From NCBI RefSeq assembly GCF_002563895.1, contig NZ_PDJB01000001.1:2835501-2899500 (forward strand): a stretch of 64,000 bases of DNA. The letters run 5' to 3'. This DNA comes from Pseudomonas lurida (GTDB lineage Bacteria > Pseudomonadota > Gammaproteobacteria > Pseudomonadales > Pseudomonadaceae). The notes below the pieces were generated by a model that had not been told where the DNA came from, made no database searches, and worked only from the letters and a program-made list of their open reading frames with translations. Positions 34,716 to 43,100 of the stretch are shown one piece after another. Each line of letters starts with the position of its first letter. Positions within the stretch are counted from its first letter, which is position 1. Both the position numbers and the translations under genes were made by a program.

Positions 34716-35900
34716 TCAGCGGTTGTACGGGCGGTGCAGCTGGCAGTCGGGGTTCAGGTCTACGCCGAAGCCGGGTTTATCCAACGCCGACAAACGCATG
34801 CGGCCATTGACTGGCACCGGCTCGCCCAGCAGCTGCGGGTGGAACATTGGCACCACTTCATCCGCCTTGGGCGCCATCATCAGGAACTCGGCGAACGGGC
34901 TGTTGTGGCGGGTGGCGACAAAATGGTAGCTGTACACCGACGAACCGTGGGGGACCACCAGCGCGTTATGGGCGTCGGCCAGTGCCGAGATTTTCACCAG
35001 TTCGGTAAGGCCGCCGCACCAGCCGACATCGGGCTGGATGATGTCGCAGCAGCCCATTTCCAGCAGCATGCGAAAGCCCCAGCGGGTGGCTTCGTGTTCG
35101 CCGGTGGTGACCAGCATGCCCTTGGGCACGTTGTCGCGCAGTGCGGCATAGCCCCAGTAGTCGTCCGGTGACAGCGCTTCCTCGATCCACTTCAACCCGT
35201 GCTCATGGGCGCCGATCGCCAGTTTGGTGGCGTAGTTCAGGTCCAGGCTCATCCAGCAATCGAGCATCAGCCAGAAGTCCGGCCCGACGCGTTCGCGCAT
35301 GGTTGCCAACTGTTCGAGGTTCTTGCGCAGGCCTTCCTCACCCTCACTGGGACCGTGATGCAGGGGCATTTTGCCGCCGATGAAACCCATTTTCTGCGCG
35401 AGGTCCGGACGGGCGCCGGTGGCATAGAACTGCAACTCGTCACGCACCGCGCCGCCCAGCAGTTGGTGCACAGGCTCCTGGCGGACTTTGCCGAGCAGGT
35501 CCCACAGCGCCAGGTCGACACCGGAAATCGTGTTGATCACCAGGCCCTTGCGCCCGTAATAGAGGGTGGACTGGTACATCTGGTCCCAGATTTTTTCGAG
35601 GTCGGTGACGCGGGCACCTTCGATAAAACGTGCCAGGTGCTTCTCGACGATGTAGGCGGCCGGTTCGCCGCCGGTGGTCACGGCGAAACCAACGGTGCCG
35701 TCGCTGGCCTCGATCTCCACCACCAGGGTGCCAAGCACGTTGATACCGAAGCTACGACGGCTCTGACGGTACTCGGGGTACTTGCTCATGGGCGTGGCGA
35801 TATGGTCGTCGATCCAATGGCCATCGGCCTGGTCGTGGTAATCGGCGCCGCCGCCTCGCAGTACAAAGGCGCGGACATGTTTGATGGTGAGATGACCCAT
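34716..35900 (-). CDS. rhmD: L-rhamnonate dehydratase RhmD
   Basis: A 394-residue enolase-superfamily dehydratase. Barrel motifs are [10 protein letters not shown] (metal Asp), [11 protein letters not shown] (Glu), [11 protein letters not shown] (Glu) and [12 protein letters not shown] (His). The N-terminal [18 protein letters not shown] carries the capping-domain His pattern of RhmD. AGGAGT six bases before the ATG at 35900 fixes the start. It removes water from L-rhamnonate to give 2-keto-3-deoxy-L-rhamnonate. Sixteen bases separate it from the MFS gene upstream. Confidence 0.92.
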   Translation of the reverse strand: MGHLTIKHVRAFVLRGGGADYHDQADGHWIDDHIATPMSKYPEYRQSRRSFGINVLGTLVVEIEASDGTVGFAVTTGGEPAAYIVEKHLARFIEGARVTDLEKIWDQMYQSTLYYGRKGLVINTISGVDLALWDLLGKVRQEPVHQLLGGAVRDELQFYATGARPDLAQKMGFIGGKMPLHHGPSEGEEGLRKNLEQLATMRERVGPDFWLMLDCWMSLDLNYATKLAIGAHEHGLKWIEEALSPDDYWGYAALRDNVPKGMLVTTGEHEATRWGFRMLLEMGCCDIIQPDVGWCGGLTELVKISALADAHNALVVPHGSSVYSYHFVATRHNSPFAEFLMMAPKADEVVPMFHPQLLGEPVPVNGRMRLSALDKPGFGVDLNPDCQLHRPYNR

Positions 35901-35916
35901 GGTATGACTCCTGGCG

Positions 35917-37212
35917 TTAAACAGCGGCCGGCGTTTTTGACACGCTGCGACCGGGTGAATGGATGCCCAGCACCAGCAACGCAGCCAGTACCGTGGTGGC
36001 GGACAGCAGGTACAGGCCGGCTGCCGGGGAATCGAAGGCGCCTTCGGCCCAGTGCTTGATGACCGGGGCGATAAAGCCACCGAGTGCACCGAAGGAGTTG
36101 ATCAGCGCAATACCCGCTGCGGCGGCGCTGCCCGCCAGGTAGCTGGACGGGAAGGTCCAGAACACCGGTTGCACGGCGATAAAGCCTGAGGCGGCGAAAC
36201 ACAGGGCGAGCATGCCCAGCAGCGGGTTGGCGAAGGTCACCGAGCAGGCAATGCCGGCGGCGGCCATCAACAGGGTCAGGCAGGCGGTCTGGCGACGCAG
36301 GCCGGTGCGGTCGGAATAGGCGGGGATCCACCAAGCGGCGAACAACGCGCAGAGCCAGGGGATGGCCGAGACCAGCCCGACCAGCAACCCGACCTTGGTG
36401 CCGAGCAGGTCACCCACCTGGGTCGGCAGGTAAAACACCACACCGTATACGCTGGCCTGGATCAGCAGGTACACCAGGCACAGGTACAACACCGAGGGTT
36501 GGCACAGCACAGTGAGCAGGCTGCGGCCGTGGGAGGTTTTGTGCTGGTCTTCTTGATCCAGCAGGCGCTGCACCTGCTCGCGCTCTGCCGCGGTCAGCCA
36601 CCTGGCGTCGGCGGGGCGGTTGTCCAGGTACCAATAGGCCCAGATGCCCACCGCCGTTGCCATCAGGCCTTCCACCGCGAACAGCCATTGCCAGCCGTGT
36701 ATGCCGCCGAAGCCATCCAGCTCCAACAGCAACCCGGACAACGGGCTGCCGAAGATGAACGCCAGGGGCGCGCCAAAGTAGAAGAAGCCCATGGCCTTGC
36801 CGCGTACGGCCTGGGGGAACCAATAGGTGAGGTAGAGGATGACGCCGGGGAAGAACCCGGCTTCGGCAACGCCGAGTAAAAAGCGCAGGACATAGAAGCT
36901 GGTTTCGTTATGGGCAAATACCATGGCGGCAGAAATCAGGCCCCAACTGACCATGATGCGACACATCCACAGGCGGGCACCGACGCGGTGCAGGATCAGG
37001 TTGCTGGGCACTTCCAGCAGCGCGTAACCCACAAAGAACACGCCTGCGCCGAACGCGAAGGCGGCGTCGCTCAAACCGGTATCGGCCTGGAAGGCTTGCT
37101 TGGCGAACCCGACGTTGGCGCGGTCGAGAAAGGCCATGATGTACATCAACAGCAGGAAGGGCAGGAGCCGCCAGGAAATCTTGGCGAGCAGGGGCGCGGG
37201 CAGGGTGTTCAT
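35917..37212 (-). CDS. MFS transporter, anion:cation symporter (ACS) family
   Basis: A 431-residue twelve-helix carrier that begins with the ACS pattern [18 protein letters not shown] and has [20 protein letters not shown] in the middle. Such proteins take up organic acids such as tartrate, hexuronate or phthalate. It is the first gene of the rhamnose operon, before rhmD. It may import L-rhamnonate or a related acid rather than the free sugar, which RhaT would handle. Confidence 0.86.
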   Translation of the reverse strand: MNTLPAPLLAKISWRLLPFLLLMYIMAFLDRANVGFAKQAFQADTGLSDAAFAFGAGVFFVGYALLEVPSNLILHRVGARLWMCRIMVSWGLISAAMVFAHNETSFYVLRFLLGVAEAGFFPGVILYLTYWFPQAVRGKAMGFFYFGAPLAFIFGSPLSGLLLELDGFGGIHGWQWLFAVEGLMATAVGIWAYWYLDNRPADARWLTAAEREQVQRLLDQEDQHKTSHGRSLLTVLCQPSVLYLCLVYLLIQASVYGVVFYLPTQVGDLLGTKVGLLVGLVSAIPWLCALFAAWWIPAYSDRTGLRRQTACLTLLMAAAGIACSVTFANPLLGMLALCFAASGFIAVQPVFWTFPSSYLAGSAAAAGIALINSFGALGGFIAPVIKHWAEGAFDSPAAGLYLLSATTVLAALLVLGIHSPGRSVSKTPAAV

Positions 37213-37295
37213 AGTGGCGTCCGTTGTTTTGTTCTTATGGGACGGACTGTACGGCGGCCGAGCAATGCGCTACAAATCGAATCTCGCTTACAAGT

Positions 37296-37312
37296 GATAA
37301 CCTCAGGGTATC
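37296..37312. promoter_or_regulatory. Candidate LysR operator in the rhamnose operon divergent gap
   Basis: GATAACCTCAGGGTATC is an imperfect palindrome 17 bases before the LysR gene start and 84 bases from the MFS start. Its location in the 116-base gap fits a site for the divergent regulator. Confidence 0.35.
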
Positions 37313-37328
37313 GGTTTCGAGGAAAAAA

Positions 37329-38270
37329 ATGCGTAGTCCCGCGATCTCTCCCAGCCTGTTCAACCGCCTGCGCTACAAGCATCTGCACATGCTCGTAGCG
37401 CTGAGTTCCAGCCAGAACCTGCACCGCGCGTCCCAGGCGCTGAACATGTCGCAACCAGCGGCTACGCGCATGCTGCGCGAGATCGAGGACATGTTCGCCT
37501 GCGACCTCTTCGAACGTTTGCCGAGGGGCATGCGCCCTACGGCCCTTGGCCAGGAATTGATCCGCTTCGCCGAATCGGCCTTGAGTGGCCTGGACCGTTG
37601 CGCCGAAGACTTGGTGGCGCGCCAGCAGGGCGGTTACGGCTACCTGTCGATCGGCACCATCATGGGCGCCGCGCCGGACTTGGTGATGGACTGCATCGCG
37701 CAGATCAAGTCGCTGAACCCGCAATTGCGTATCCGCATCATGGGCGATACCAGCGACCAGGTGATTCAGTTGCTTGAGCAGGGACGCATCGACCTGGCGA
37801 TCTCGCGGCGCAACGCGGCCACCGATAGCGAGCACTACAGCTTCGAACCCCTGGGCAACGAACGCTTGCTGGTGGTCGTGCATGCAGGCCATCCGCTGGC
37901 CCAGCGTGAGCACTTGCCGCTGGATGAACTGGTGCGTGACTGGCCGTGGATCCTGCAACCGCAAACCAGCCCGGCACGCATCGGTTTCGACCAGGCCCTG
38001 CAGGATCTCGCGCTGCCGAGCCCGGCCGACATCATCGAATGCAGCTCGGTGTATTCCATGCAGCAGTTGATCCAGCTCACCGATGCCGTGATGGTGCTGT
38101 CGGAAAGTGCCCTGCGCGACTACCTGAAAATGGGTCTGGTGGTGGCGCTGCCGGTGGCCCTGGAGGTGCGGCTGGCACCGTTTGGCATCTTGTTGCGCAA
38201 AGGCGAAGGGGTCAGCCGCGAGTTGGGGTTGTTTATCGACTTGCTGCGACAGAAGGCGGCGATGCTGTGA
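37329..38270 (+). CDS. LysR-family transcriptional regulator of the rhamnose operon
   Basis: A 313-residue regulator. The helix-turn-helix is NLHRASQALNMSQPAATRMLREIE, and the effector domain starts near YLSIGTIMGAAPDLVMD. The end has the GvaR/GbpR-like LLRKGEGVSRELGLF. GAGGAA directly before the ATG at 37329 fixes the start. It is divergent from the MFS-rhmD operon, so it is the likely regulator in place of the AraC-type RhaR/RhaS of enteric bacteria. Confidence 0.86.
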   Translation: MRSPAISPSLFNRLRYKHLHMLVALSSSQNLHRASQALNMSQPAATRMLREIEDMFACDLFERLPRGMRPTALGQELIRFAESALSGLDRCAEDLVARQQGGYGYLSIGTIMGAAPDLVMDCIAQIKSLNPQLRIRIMGDTSDQVIQLLEQGRIDLAISRRNAATDSEHYSFEPLGNERLLVVVHAGHPLAQREHLPLDELVRDWPWILQPQTSPARIGFDQALQDLALPSPADIIECSSVYSMQQLIQLTDAVMVLSESALRDYLKMGLVVALPVALEVRLAPFGILLRKGEGVSRELGLFIDLLRQKAAML

Positions 38271-38312
38271 ACGAGATGTGTAAAGGGCATGGTGTGTCGA
38301 CGCGATATTAAA

Positions 38313-38331
38313 TAGAATGAATCTCATTTGA
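38313..38331. promoter_or_regulatory. Fur-box-like site before fecI
   Basis: The 19 bases contain the perfect inverted repeat AATGA-ATC-TCATT and match the classical Fur consensus at 11 of 19 positions. It lies about 30 bases before the FecI-type sigma factor start, which is the usual place for iron control of such genes. Confidence 0.5.
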
Positions 38332-38361
38332 GACTCACTCGCGCCGCGCAGGTCGCTAGCC

Positions 38362-38880
38362 ATGAATGATGCTGTTGTTCCGACCCACGCCCCCGAACTG
38401 ACCTTGTCGAACCTGTACCGCGACCACCGCAGTTGGCTGGAAAGCTGGCTGCGTCGGCGCCTGGGCAATGCCTGGGATGCAGCGGACCTGAGCCAGGATA
38501 CGTTCTTGCGCGTACTCGCCAGCGCTCAGCCGATCGCGCAGATGCAGGAGCCTCGGGCCTATCTGGTGACGGTCGGCAAGCGGCTACTGGTGAATTTCCA
38601 TCAGCGTCGCAGTCTTGAACAGGCTTATCTGAATGCCTTGGCCAGCCTGCCGGAAGCCTGCGTGCCGTCACCCGAACAACGCTGGCTGGTGCTGGAAACC
38701 CTGCAAGCCCTGGATGAGTTGCTCGATGGCTTGCCGGTGCTGGTGCGTCGCGCGTTTCTATGGAGCCAGTTGGAGGGCCTGGGTTATCGGGAAATCGCCG
38801 AGCGCCTCGACGTCTGCGAGCGCACCGTCAAACGATACATGGCCCAGGCCTACGAACACTGCTTGCTGGTGGACCTGTGA
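38362..38880 (+). CDS. FecI-type ECF sigma factor
   Basis: A 172-residue sigma-70 family ECF factor. Region 2 contains DAADLSQDTFLRVLAS, and region 4 is GLGYREIAERLDVCERTVKRYMAQA. Such factors direct RNA polymerase to TonB-receptor genes under iron limitation. A Fur-box-like site lies upstream. The stop overlaps the GTG start of the FecR gene. No TonB-dependent receptor gene follows, so its target is elsewhere. Confidence 0.9.
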   Translation: MNDAVVPTHAPELTLSNLYRDHRSWLESWLRRRLGNAWDAADLSQDTFLRVLASAQPIAQMQEPRAYLVTVGKRLLVNFHQRRSLEQAYLNALASLPEACVPSPEQRWLVLETLQALDELLDGLPVLVRRAFLWSQLEGLGYREIAERLDVCERTVKRYMAQAYEHCLLVDL

Positions 38881-39803
38881 GTCGCGACGTTGCCCGTGCG
38901 GCCGCGCAGTGGCTGGCGCTGCTGGAGTCCGGCGCGGCCACCGAGCGTGATCACGCCGCGTTGCAGCACTGGCGTGACAGCCATCCCCAGCATGAACAGA
39001 CCTGGCAAAAGGCCCAGGCCCTGCGCCAGCGTTTCAGCGACTTGCCCCACGCCCTGGCAATGGCCAGCCTCGACCGCCCGCAACCTGGGCGCCGCGCCGT
39101 GCTCAAGCGCGCCCTTGGAATTGCAGCATTGGTACCGACCGCCTGGCTGGTCAGCCGTCAACTGCCCATCGAGGCTTGGCGTGCCGACCTGCACACCGCC
39201 ACCGGCGAGCGCAAGCGCATGCCGTTGGCCGACGGCGGTAGCTTGCAGCTCAATACCGCGACGGCGGTCGACGTGGACCTGGCGCAGCGACGCATCACGT
39301 TGGTGGACGGCGAGTTGGCGTTGAATGTACCCGGCGCAGCGGCGATGACCGTCCGTACGCGTTACGGCGAGTTGAGCGTCAGCCAGGCCGACGTGTGCGT
39401 ACGGCAGCAGGCCAGCGGTTGTCTGGTGTCGGTGCTCAAGGGCTCAGTCCCGGTGCGGGACCTGAGCGGCCAAATGACGACCCTGCAGGGGGGGCAGCAA
39501 GCGTCGCTCAAAGCCAGCGGGCTGGGGGCCTGGGGCCCGTTCGATGTATTGCAGCTGGGCTGGCGCGACGGTGTGCTGACGGCGCAGAACCAGGCGCTGG
39601 GCGACTTCCTGCGGGACCTCGAGCGTTATCGGCCAGGCGTGTTGCGTTGGGAGCCGAGCCTGGAAACGTTGCGGGTTACCGGCAGTTTTCGCCTGGACGA
39701 CACCGACCGCATCCTCAACCTGCTGGCCTCGACGTTGGGGCTGGAGCTGCACGCACGCACGCGGTATTGGGTCACCCTCACACCGCGCAAATCCCTGACC
39801 TGA
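38877..39803 (+). CDS. FecR-type anti-sigma / signal-transducing regulator
   Basis: A 308-residue inner-membrane protein. The N-terminal cytoplasmic part (QWLALLESGAATERDHAALQ) binds the sigma factor. A single membrane segment is near residues 80-100 (ALGIAALVPTAWLVSR). The periplasmic part has the FecR pattern LADGGSLQLNTATAVDVD and ends in a STN-like segment. The GTG start at 38877 overlaps the FecI stop (GTGA). It should relay a TonB-receptor signal, but no receptor gene is adjacent. Confidence 0.88.
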   Translation: MSRDVARAAAQWLALLESGAATERDHAALQHWRDSHPQHEQTWQKAQALRQRFSDLPHALAMASLDRPQPGRRAVLKRALGIAALVPTAWLVSRQLPIEAWRADLHTATGERKRMPLADGGSLQLNTATAVDVDLAQRRITLVDGELALNVPGAAAMTVRTRYGELSVSQADVCVRQQASGCLVSVLKGSVPVRDLSGQMTTLQGGQQASLKASGLGAWGPFDVLQLGWRDGVLTAQNQALGDFLRDLERYRPGVLRWEPSLETLRVTGSFRLDDTDRILNLLASTLGLELHARTRYWVTLTPRKSLT

Positions 39804-39836
39804 CACCTCCCTTCAAGGGGGGCAAAAAAGGCGATA

Positions 39837-40553
39837 TCAGATAACGTGGGCGCGTTGCAGTTCGGTCAAGGACAGTGCCTTGAGTTGCGCCAGTACCGGA
39901 TCACGCCGGTCCCTGGGGTGCGGCAAGTCCACGGCGAGTTCCTGGCGAATGCTGCTCGGACGATTGTCCATCACCAGCACACGGTCACTCAGGTACAGCG
40001 CCTCGTCCACATCATGGGTCACCAGCAGCAAGGCGATTTCGTGGTGTTTGGCCAGTTGCAACAGCAGGTCCTGCAGCTTCATGCGGGTGAATGCATCCAC
40101 CGCACTGAAGGGTTCGTCCAGCAGCAACACCTGCGGGCGTGAGTACAGGCCTCGTGCAATCGCCACCCGTTGCGCCATGCCACCGGACAATGCCTTGGGC
40201 AACGCCTGGGCAAATCCCTTGAGGCCGACTTCTTCGATCAGTTGCGTGACCCAGGCCTTGTCGTAGTGCTTGTCATCACTGAAACCGATGTTCTGTTCCA
40301 CCGTGAGCCAGGGCATCAGCCGGGGTTCCTGGAACACAAAGGCGACTTCGCCATCGGGGCTGCGCAGTTCGCCCTGGAAGTTCTTTTCCAGGCCGGCAAC
40401 GATTCGCAGCAGGGTGCTTTTGCCACAACCGCTGGGGCCCAGCAGGCTCACGGCCTCCCGAGGTTGCAGGGCCAGGCGCACGTCTTTGAGCACGGTGGTG
40501 CTGGCGAAGCTTTTACGCGCTACGTGAATGTCCAACAGTGGCTGCACGCTCAT
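39837..40553 (-). CDS. ABC transporter ATP-binding protein (SsuB/TauB-like)
   Basis: A 238-residue ATPase with Walker A LLGPSGCGKSTL, signature LSGGMAQRVAIARGL and Walker B VLLLDEPFSAVD. It belongs to the nitrate/taurine/sulfonate branch, with FVFQEPRLMPWLTV. The ATG at 40553 overlaps the permease stop by four bases. It powers uptake of an aliphatic sulfonate or sulfate ester under sulfur limitation. No ssuD or ssuE is beside it. Confidence 0.9.
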   Translation of the reverse strand: MSVQPLLDIHVARKSFASTTVLKDVRLALQPREAVSLLGPSGCGKSTLLRIVAGLEKNFQGELRSPDGEVAFVFQEPRLMPWLTVEQNIGFSDDKHYDKAWVTQLIEEVGLKGFAQALPKALSGGMAQRVAIARGLYSRPQVLLLDEPFSAVDAFTRMKLQDLLLQLAKHHEIALLLVTHDVDEALYLSDRVLVMDNRPSSIRQELAVDLPHPRDRRDPVLAQLKALSLTELQRAHVI

Positions 40554-41371
40554 TGTTCTGCTCCCTGGAACGTATCGCGCCAGGCCAGGCAGCGCTTTTC
40601 CAGCGCGGCGAGCAGGCCATCGCTGACCTTGCCCAGCAACGCCAACACGATGATTGCCGCCAACACGATATCCGGCCGCGAGGTCTCGCGCCCGTCGCTG
40701 AGCAAGTAACCCAGGCCCTTGGTGGCCGCGATCAGTTCGGCCGCCACCAGAAACATCCATGCCAGGCTCAAACCACTGCGCAACCCGGTGAACAGGCCGG
40801 GCAGGGCGGCCGGCAACAGGATGCGACGCACCAGGCGCCACCGACCGAAGCCGTACATTTGCCCGACTTCTACCAGCTTGCGATCGATGTCGCGGATGGC
40901 GGCGACACCATTGAGGTACACCGGGAAGAACGCGCCGATGGCGATCAGCACGATCTTCGAGGTCTCGTCGATGCCCAGCCAAAGCAGCAACAGCGGCACC
41001 CAGGCCAGGCTCGGGATCGAGCGCAGCCCGGCGAAAGTCGGTTCCAGGTAGGCTTCGGCCTCACGGCTCAAGCCCACCCAGGCGGCAAACACCAGTGCCA
41101 GGCTGGCGCCGATGGCAAAGCCCAGCAGCACCCGGCCGAGGCTGGCACTGATGTGTTTCCACAGTGAGCCTTCGGCGAGGTCCGTGAGGGTCACGGCGAT
41201 CTCGCTGGGCGCCGGCATCTGGTACGACGGCAACCAACCCACTCGAACCACCACCTCCAGCACCAGCAGGATCAGCACCGGCAACACCAGGCCCTTGAGT
41301 CGCCTCGGCCAGGCACTGCGATTGATCGCCACCGGCTCGACCAGGGGCAATGCTTGGGTTTTGCTGGTCAT
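40550..41371 (-). CDS. ABC transporter permease (SsuC/TauC-like)
   Basis: A 273-residue inner-membrane permease with six helices. It has LPSYQMPAPSEIAVTLTDLA after helix 1 and the family-typical FPVYLNGVAAIRDIDRKLVE loop, a mark of the SsuC/TauC group. The ATG at 41371 has AAGGAG at the right distance; a GTG at 41374 would add one residue. It is coupled to the ATPase gene and follows the binding-protein gene by 10 bases. Confidence 0.9.
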   Translation of the reverse strand: MTSKTQALPLVEPVAINRSAWPRRLKGLVLPVLILLVLEVVVRVGWLPSYQMPAPSEIAVTLTDLAEGSLWKHISASLGRVLLGFAIGASLALVFAAWVGLSREAEAYLEPTFAGLRSIPSLAWVPLLLLWLGIDETSKIVLIAIGAFFPVYLNGVAAIRDIDRKLVEVGQMYGFGRWRLVRRILLPAALPGLFTGLRSGLSLAWMFLVAAELIAATKGLGYLLSDGRETSRPDIVLAAIIVLALLGKVSDGLLAALEKRCLAWRDTFQGAEQ

Positions 41372-41381
41372 CACGCGCTCC

Positions 41382-42338
41382 TTAGTGGCCGAACGAGGTG
41401 TCGATCAACTGGTCGATCACCTGGTCCACGTTCACGCCTTTGCGCACCAACTCTTCAGACACCAGGATCGGTGCCGCCGCCTTTGACGACACCACGTCCT
41501 TGCTGCTCAGGAACGGTGTGCTCAGGTCGGTACGCGACAGTTGCAGCTTGGCCACTTCCAACGGCAGGCCGGACTCGTCGGCGAGCAGCTTGGCGAATTC
41601 ATCCGGGTGCTTCACCGCCCAATCGCGGGCCTTTTCATACGCGCCGAGTACTTTGGTGATGGTCTGCGGATGCGCCTTGGCGAACTGCTCGGTGACGCTG
41701 ACCACGCCATAGCTGTTGAAGTCCTTGTTGCGGTACAGCAGGCGCGAACCGGCCTGGATTTCACTGGCGGCCATGTGCGGGTCGAGGCCGGCCCAGGCGT
41801 CCACGTCACCTTTTTCCAGGGCGGTACGACCGTCCGGGTGTTGCAGGTGCACCAGTTCCACATCGTCCTTTTTCAGCCCGGCCTTTTGCAGGCTGCGCAG
41901 GGTGAACAGGTACGGGTCGGTGCCCTTGGTGGCGGCGATTTTCTTGCCTTTCAGGTCGGTGACGCTCTTGAACGGCGAATCCTTGCGGACCACCAGGGCG
42001 GTCCATTCGGCGCGGCTATAGACGTACACCGACTTGATCGGGCTGCCATTGGCGCGACTGAGCACGGCAGACAGGCTGGCGGAGGAGGCGAAATCCACGC
42101 CGCCACTGTTGAGGTATTCCAGCGAACGGTTGCTGCCCTGGCTCAATACCCAGCCCACCTTGGCGTGCGGCAAGGCCTGTTCCAGCCAACCGAAATGCTT
42201 GAGCACCAGGCTGACGGGCGAGTAATAGGCGTAGTCGAGATTGACTTCGGCGGGGTCGGTTTCAGCGGCATGGACCAGTGGTTGCAGGCACAGGGCGAGG
42301 GCGCATGCGCCGAGTAAGCGTTGGGTGAAGGGTTTCAT
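41382..42338 (-). CDS. Periplasmic sulfonate/sulfate-ester binding protein (SsuA/AtsR-like)
   Basis: A 318-residue binding protein of the NMT1/SsuA type. The signal peptide ends LCLQPLVHA before AETDPAEV. Landmarks are LDYAYYSPVSLVLKHFGWLE, SSASLSAVLSRANG, DLKGKKIAATKGTDPYLF and DAWAGLDPHMA. GGAG before the ATG at 42338 fixes the start. It is first in the importer operon. Aliphatic sulfonates, taurine or sulfate esters are the expected ligands; the choice between SsuA and AtsR type is not certain. Confidence 0.86.
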   Translation of the reverse strand: MKPFTQRLLGACALALCLQPLVHAAETDPAEVNLDYAYYSPVSLVLKHFGWLEQALPHAKVGWVLSQGSNRSLEYLNSGGVDFASSASLSAVLSRANGSPIKSVYVYSRAEWTALVVRKDSPFKSVTDLKGKKIAATKGTDPYLFTLRSLQKAGLKKDDVELVHLQHPDGRTALEKGDVDAWAGLDPHMAASEIQAGSRLLYRNKDFNSYGVVSVTEQFAKAHPQTITKVLGAYEKARDWAVKHPDEFAKLLADESGLPLEVAKLQLSRTDLSTPFLSSKDVVSSKAAAPILVSEELVRKGVNVDQVIDQLIDTSFGH

Positions 42339-42655
42339 GGAACAGCTCCGGCAAGGCATTGAGAGAAGGCTTTTCTTATATTCAGAAAATTAAATGGCAT
42401 GTTCCGTCATGCTTTTCAGGAATATGCAGTCTCTGTGCCATCTGGCTCGGGCGTGTGTTTTCGGGGGTTTAGGCAAATAAAGCTGTAGCAGGAGAGGGCA
42501 AACTGTTGATCAGCTGTCGGTGGTGCAACAGCTTGCATATATCTATAAAGAATAAATAAAGAGTTATATATTCCTTTTAATGTCTTTGTGGATGGCGCAT
42601 TTTGGGGGCCTGCGCATTCGTGCGGATTGACCCAACAGCCAAAAGGAAAGCCGAC
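42339..42655. promoter_or_regulatory. Divergent promoter region, sulfonate importer / Mop protein
   Basis: A 317-base gap with an unusual AT-rich core at 42530-42580 (CATATATCTATAAAGAATAAAT) in otherwise GC-rich DNA. It should carry promoters for the binding-protein gene on one strand and the Mop-domain gene on the other. I see no gene in it. Confidence 0.45.
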
Positions 42656-42871
42656 ATGACCATTAAAGCGATCAACGTGCGCAACCAGTTCAAGGGCGTG
42701 ATCAAGGAGATTCTGCTAGGGGAAGTGGTGTCGGAAATCGATGTGCAGACCGCGTCTGGCATCGTCACTTCGGTGATCACCACCCGTTCGGTGCGCGATC
42801 TGGAATTGAAAGTGGGCAGTGAAGTGATTGCCTTCGTGAAATCGACGGAAGTGTCCATCGCCAAGTTGTGA
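42656..42871 (+). CDS. Molybdopterin-binding (TOBE/Mop) domain protein, SsuF-like
   Basis: A 71-residue protein that is a single Mop/TOBE domain: INVRNQFKGVIKEILLGEVV, then VTSVITTRSVRDLELKVGSE and VIAFVKSTEVSIAKL. Proteins of this size bind molybdate or oxyanions and include SsuF of the Pseudomonas ssuEADCBF operon. AAGGAAAG precedes the ATG. Here it is divergent from the importer genes rather than at the end of their operon. The oxyanion-binding role is inferred from the family. Confidence 0.88.
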   Translation: MTIKAINVRNQFKGVIKEILLGEVVSEIDVQTASGIVTSVITTRSVRDLELKVGSEVIAFVKSTEVSIAKL

Positions 42872-43024
42872 GCACACCTTGATAGGCGCAAGCCTTGGAC
42901 TTTTTCCGACCTGAGCCCCCGGGTGGGTGAAGGCTCGGGTGTGTCCTGCAGCCAGGCCGCCGCCGGCCAGGTGTCGGATTTCTGTGCGGCCGTGCTCGGC
43001 GCCCCCGGGTCGCACATTGGCGCG

Positions 43025-43070
43025 CCTGCTGTTGCTGGTTATGGCGATCAGCAAGAACAGTAACAGCAGG
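43025..43070. terminator. Hairpin between the Mop and MalY-like genes
   Basis: CCTGCTGTTGCTG at 43025-43037 pairs with CAGTAACAGCAGG at 43058-43070 with one mismatch, a 13-base stem between two converging genes. No T run follows, so termination is only possible, not shown. The rest of the 229-base gap holds no recognisable gene. Confidence 0.4.
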
Positions 43071-43100
43071 GTTTCGGCACTCGTTGCGAGACGTAGTGAG

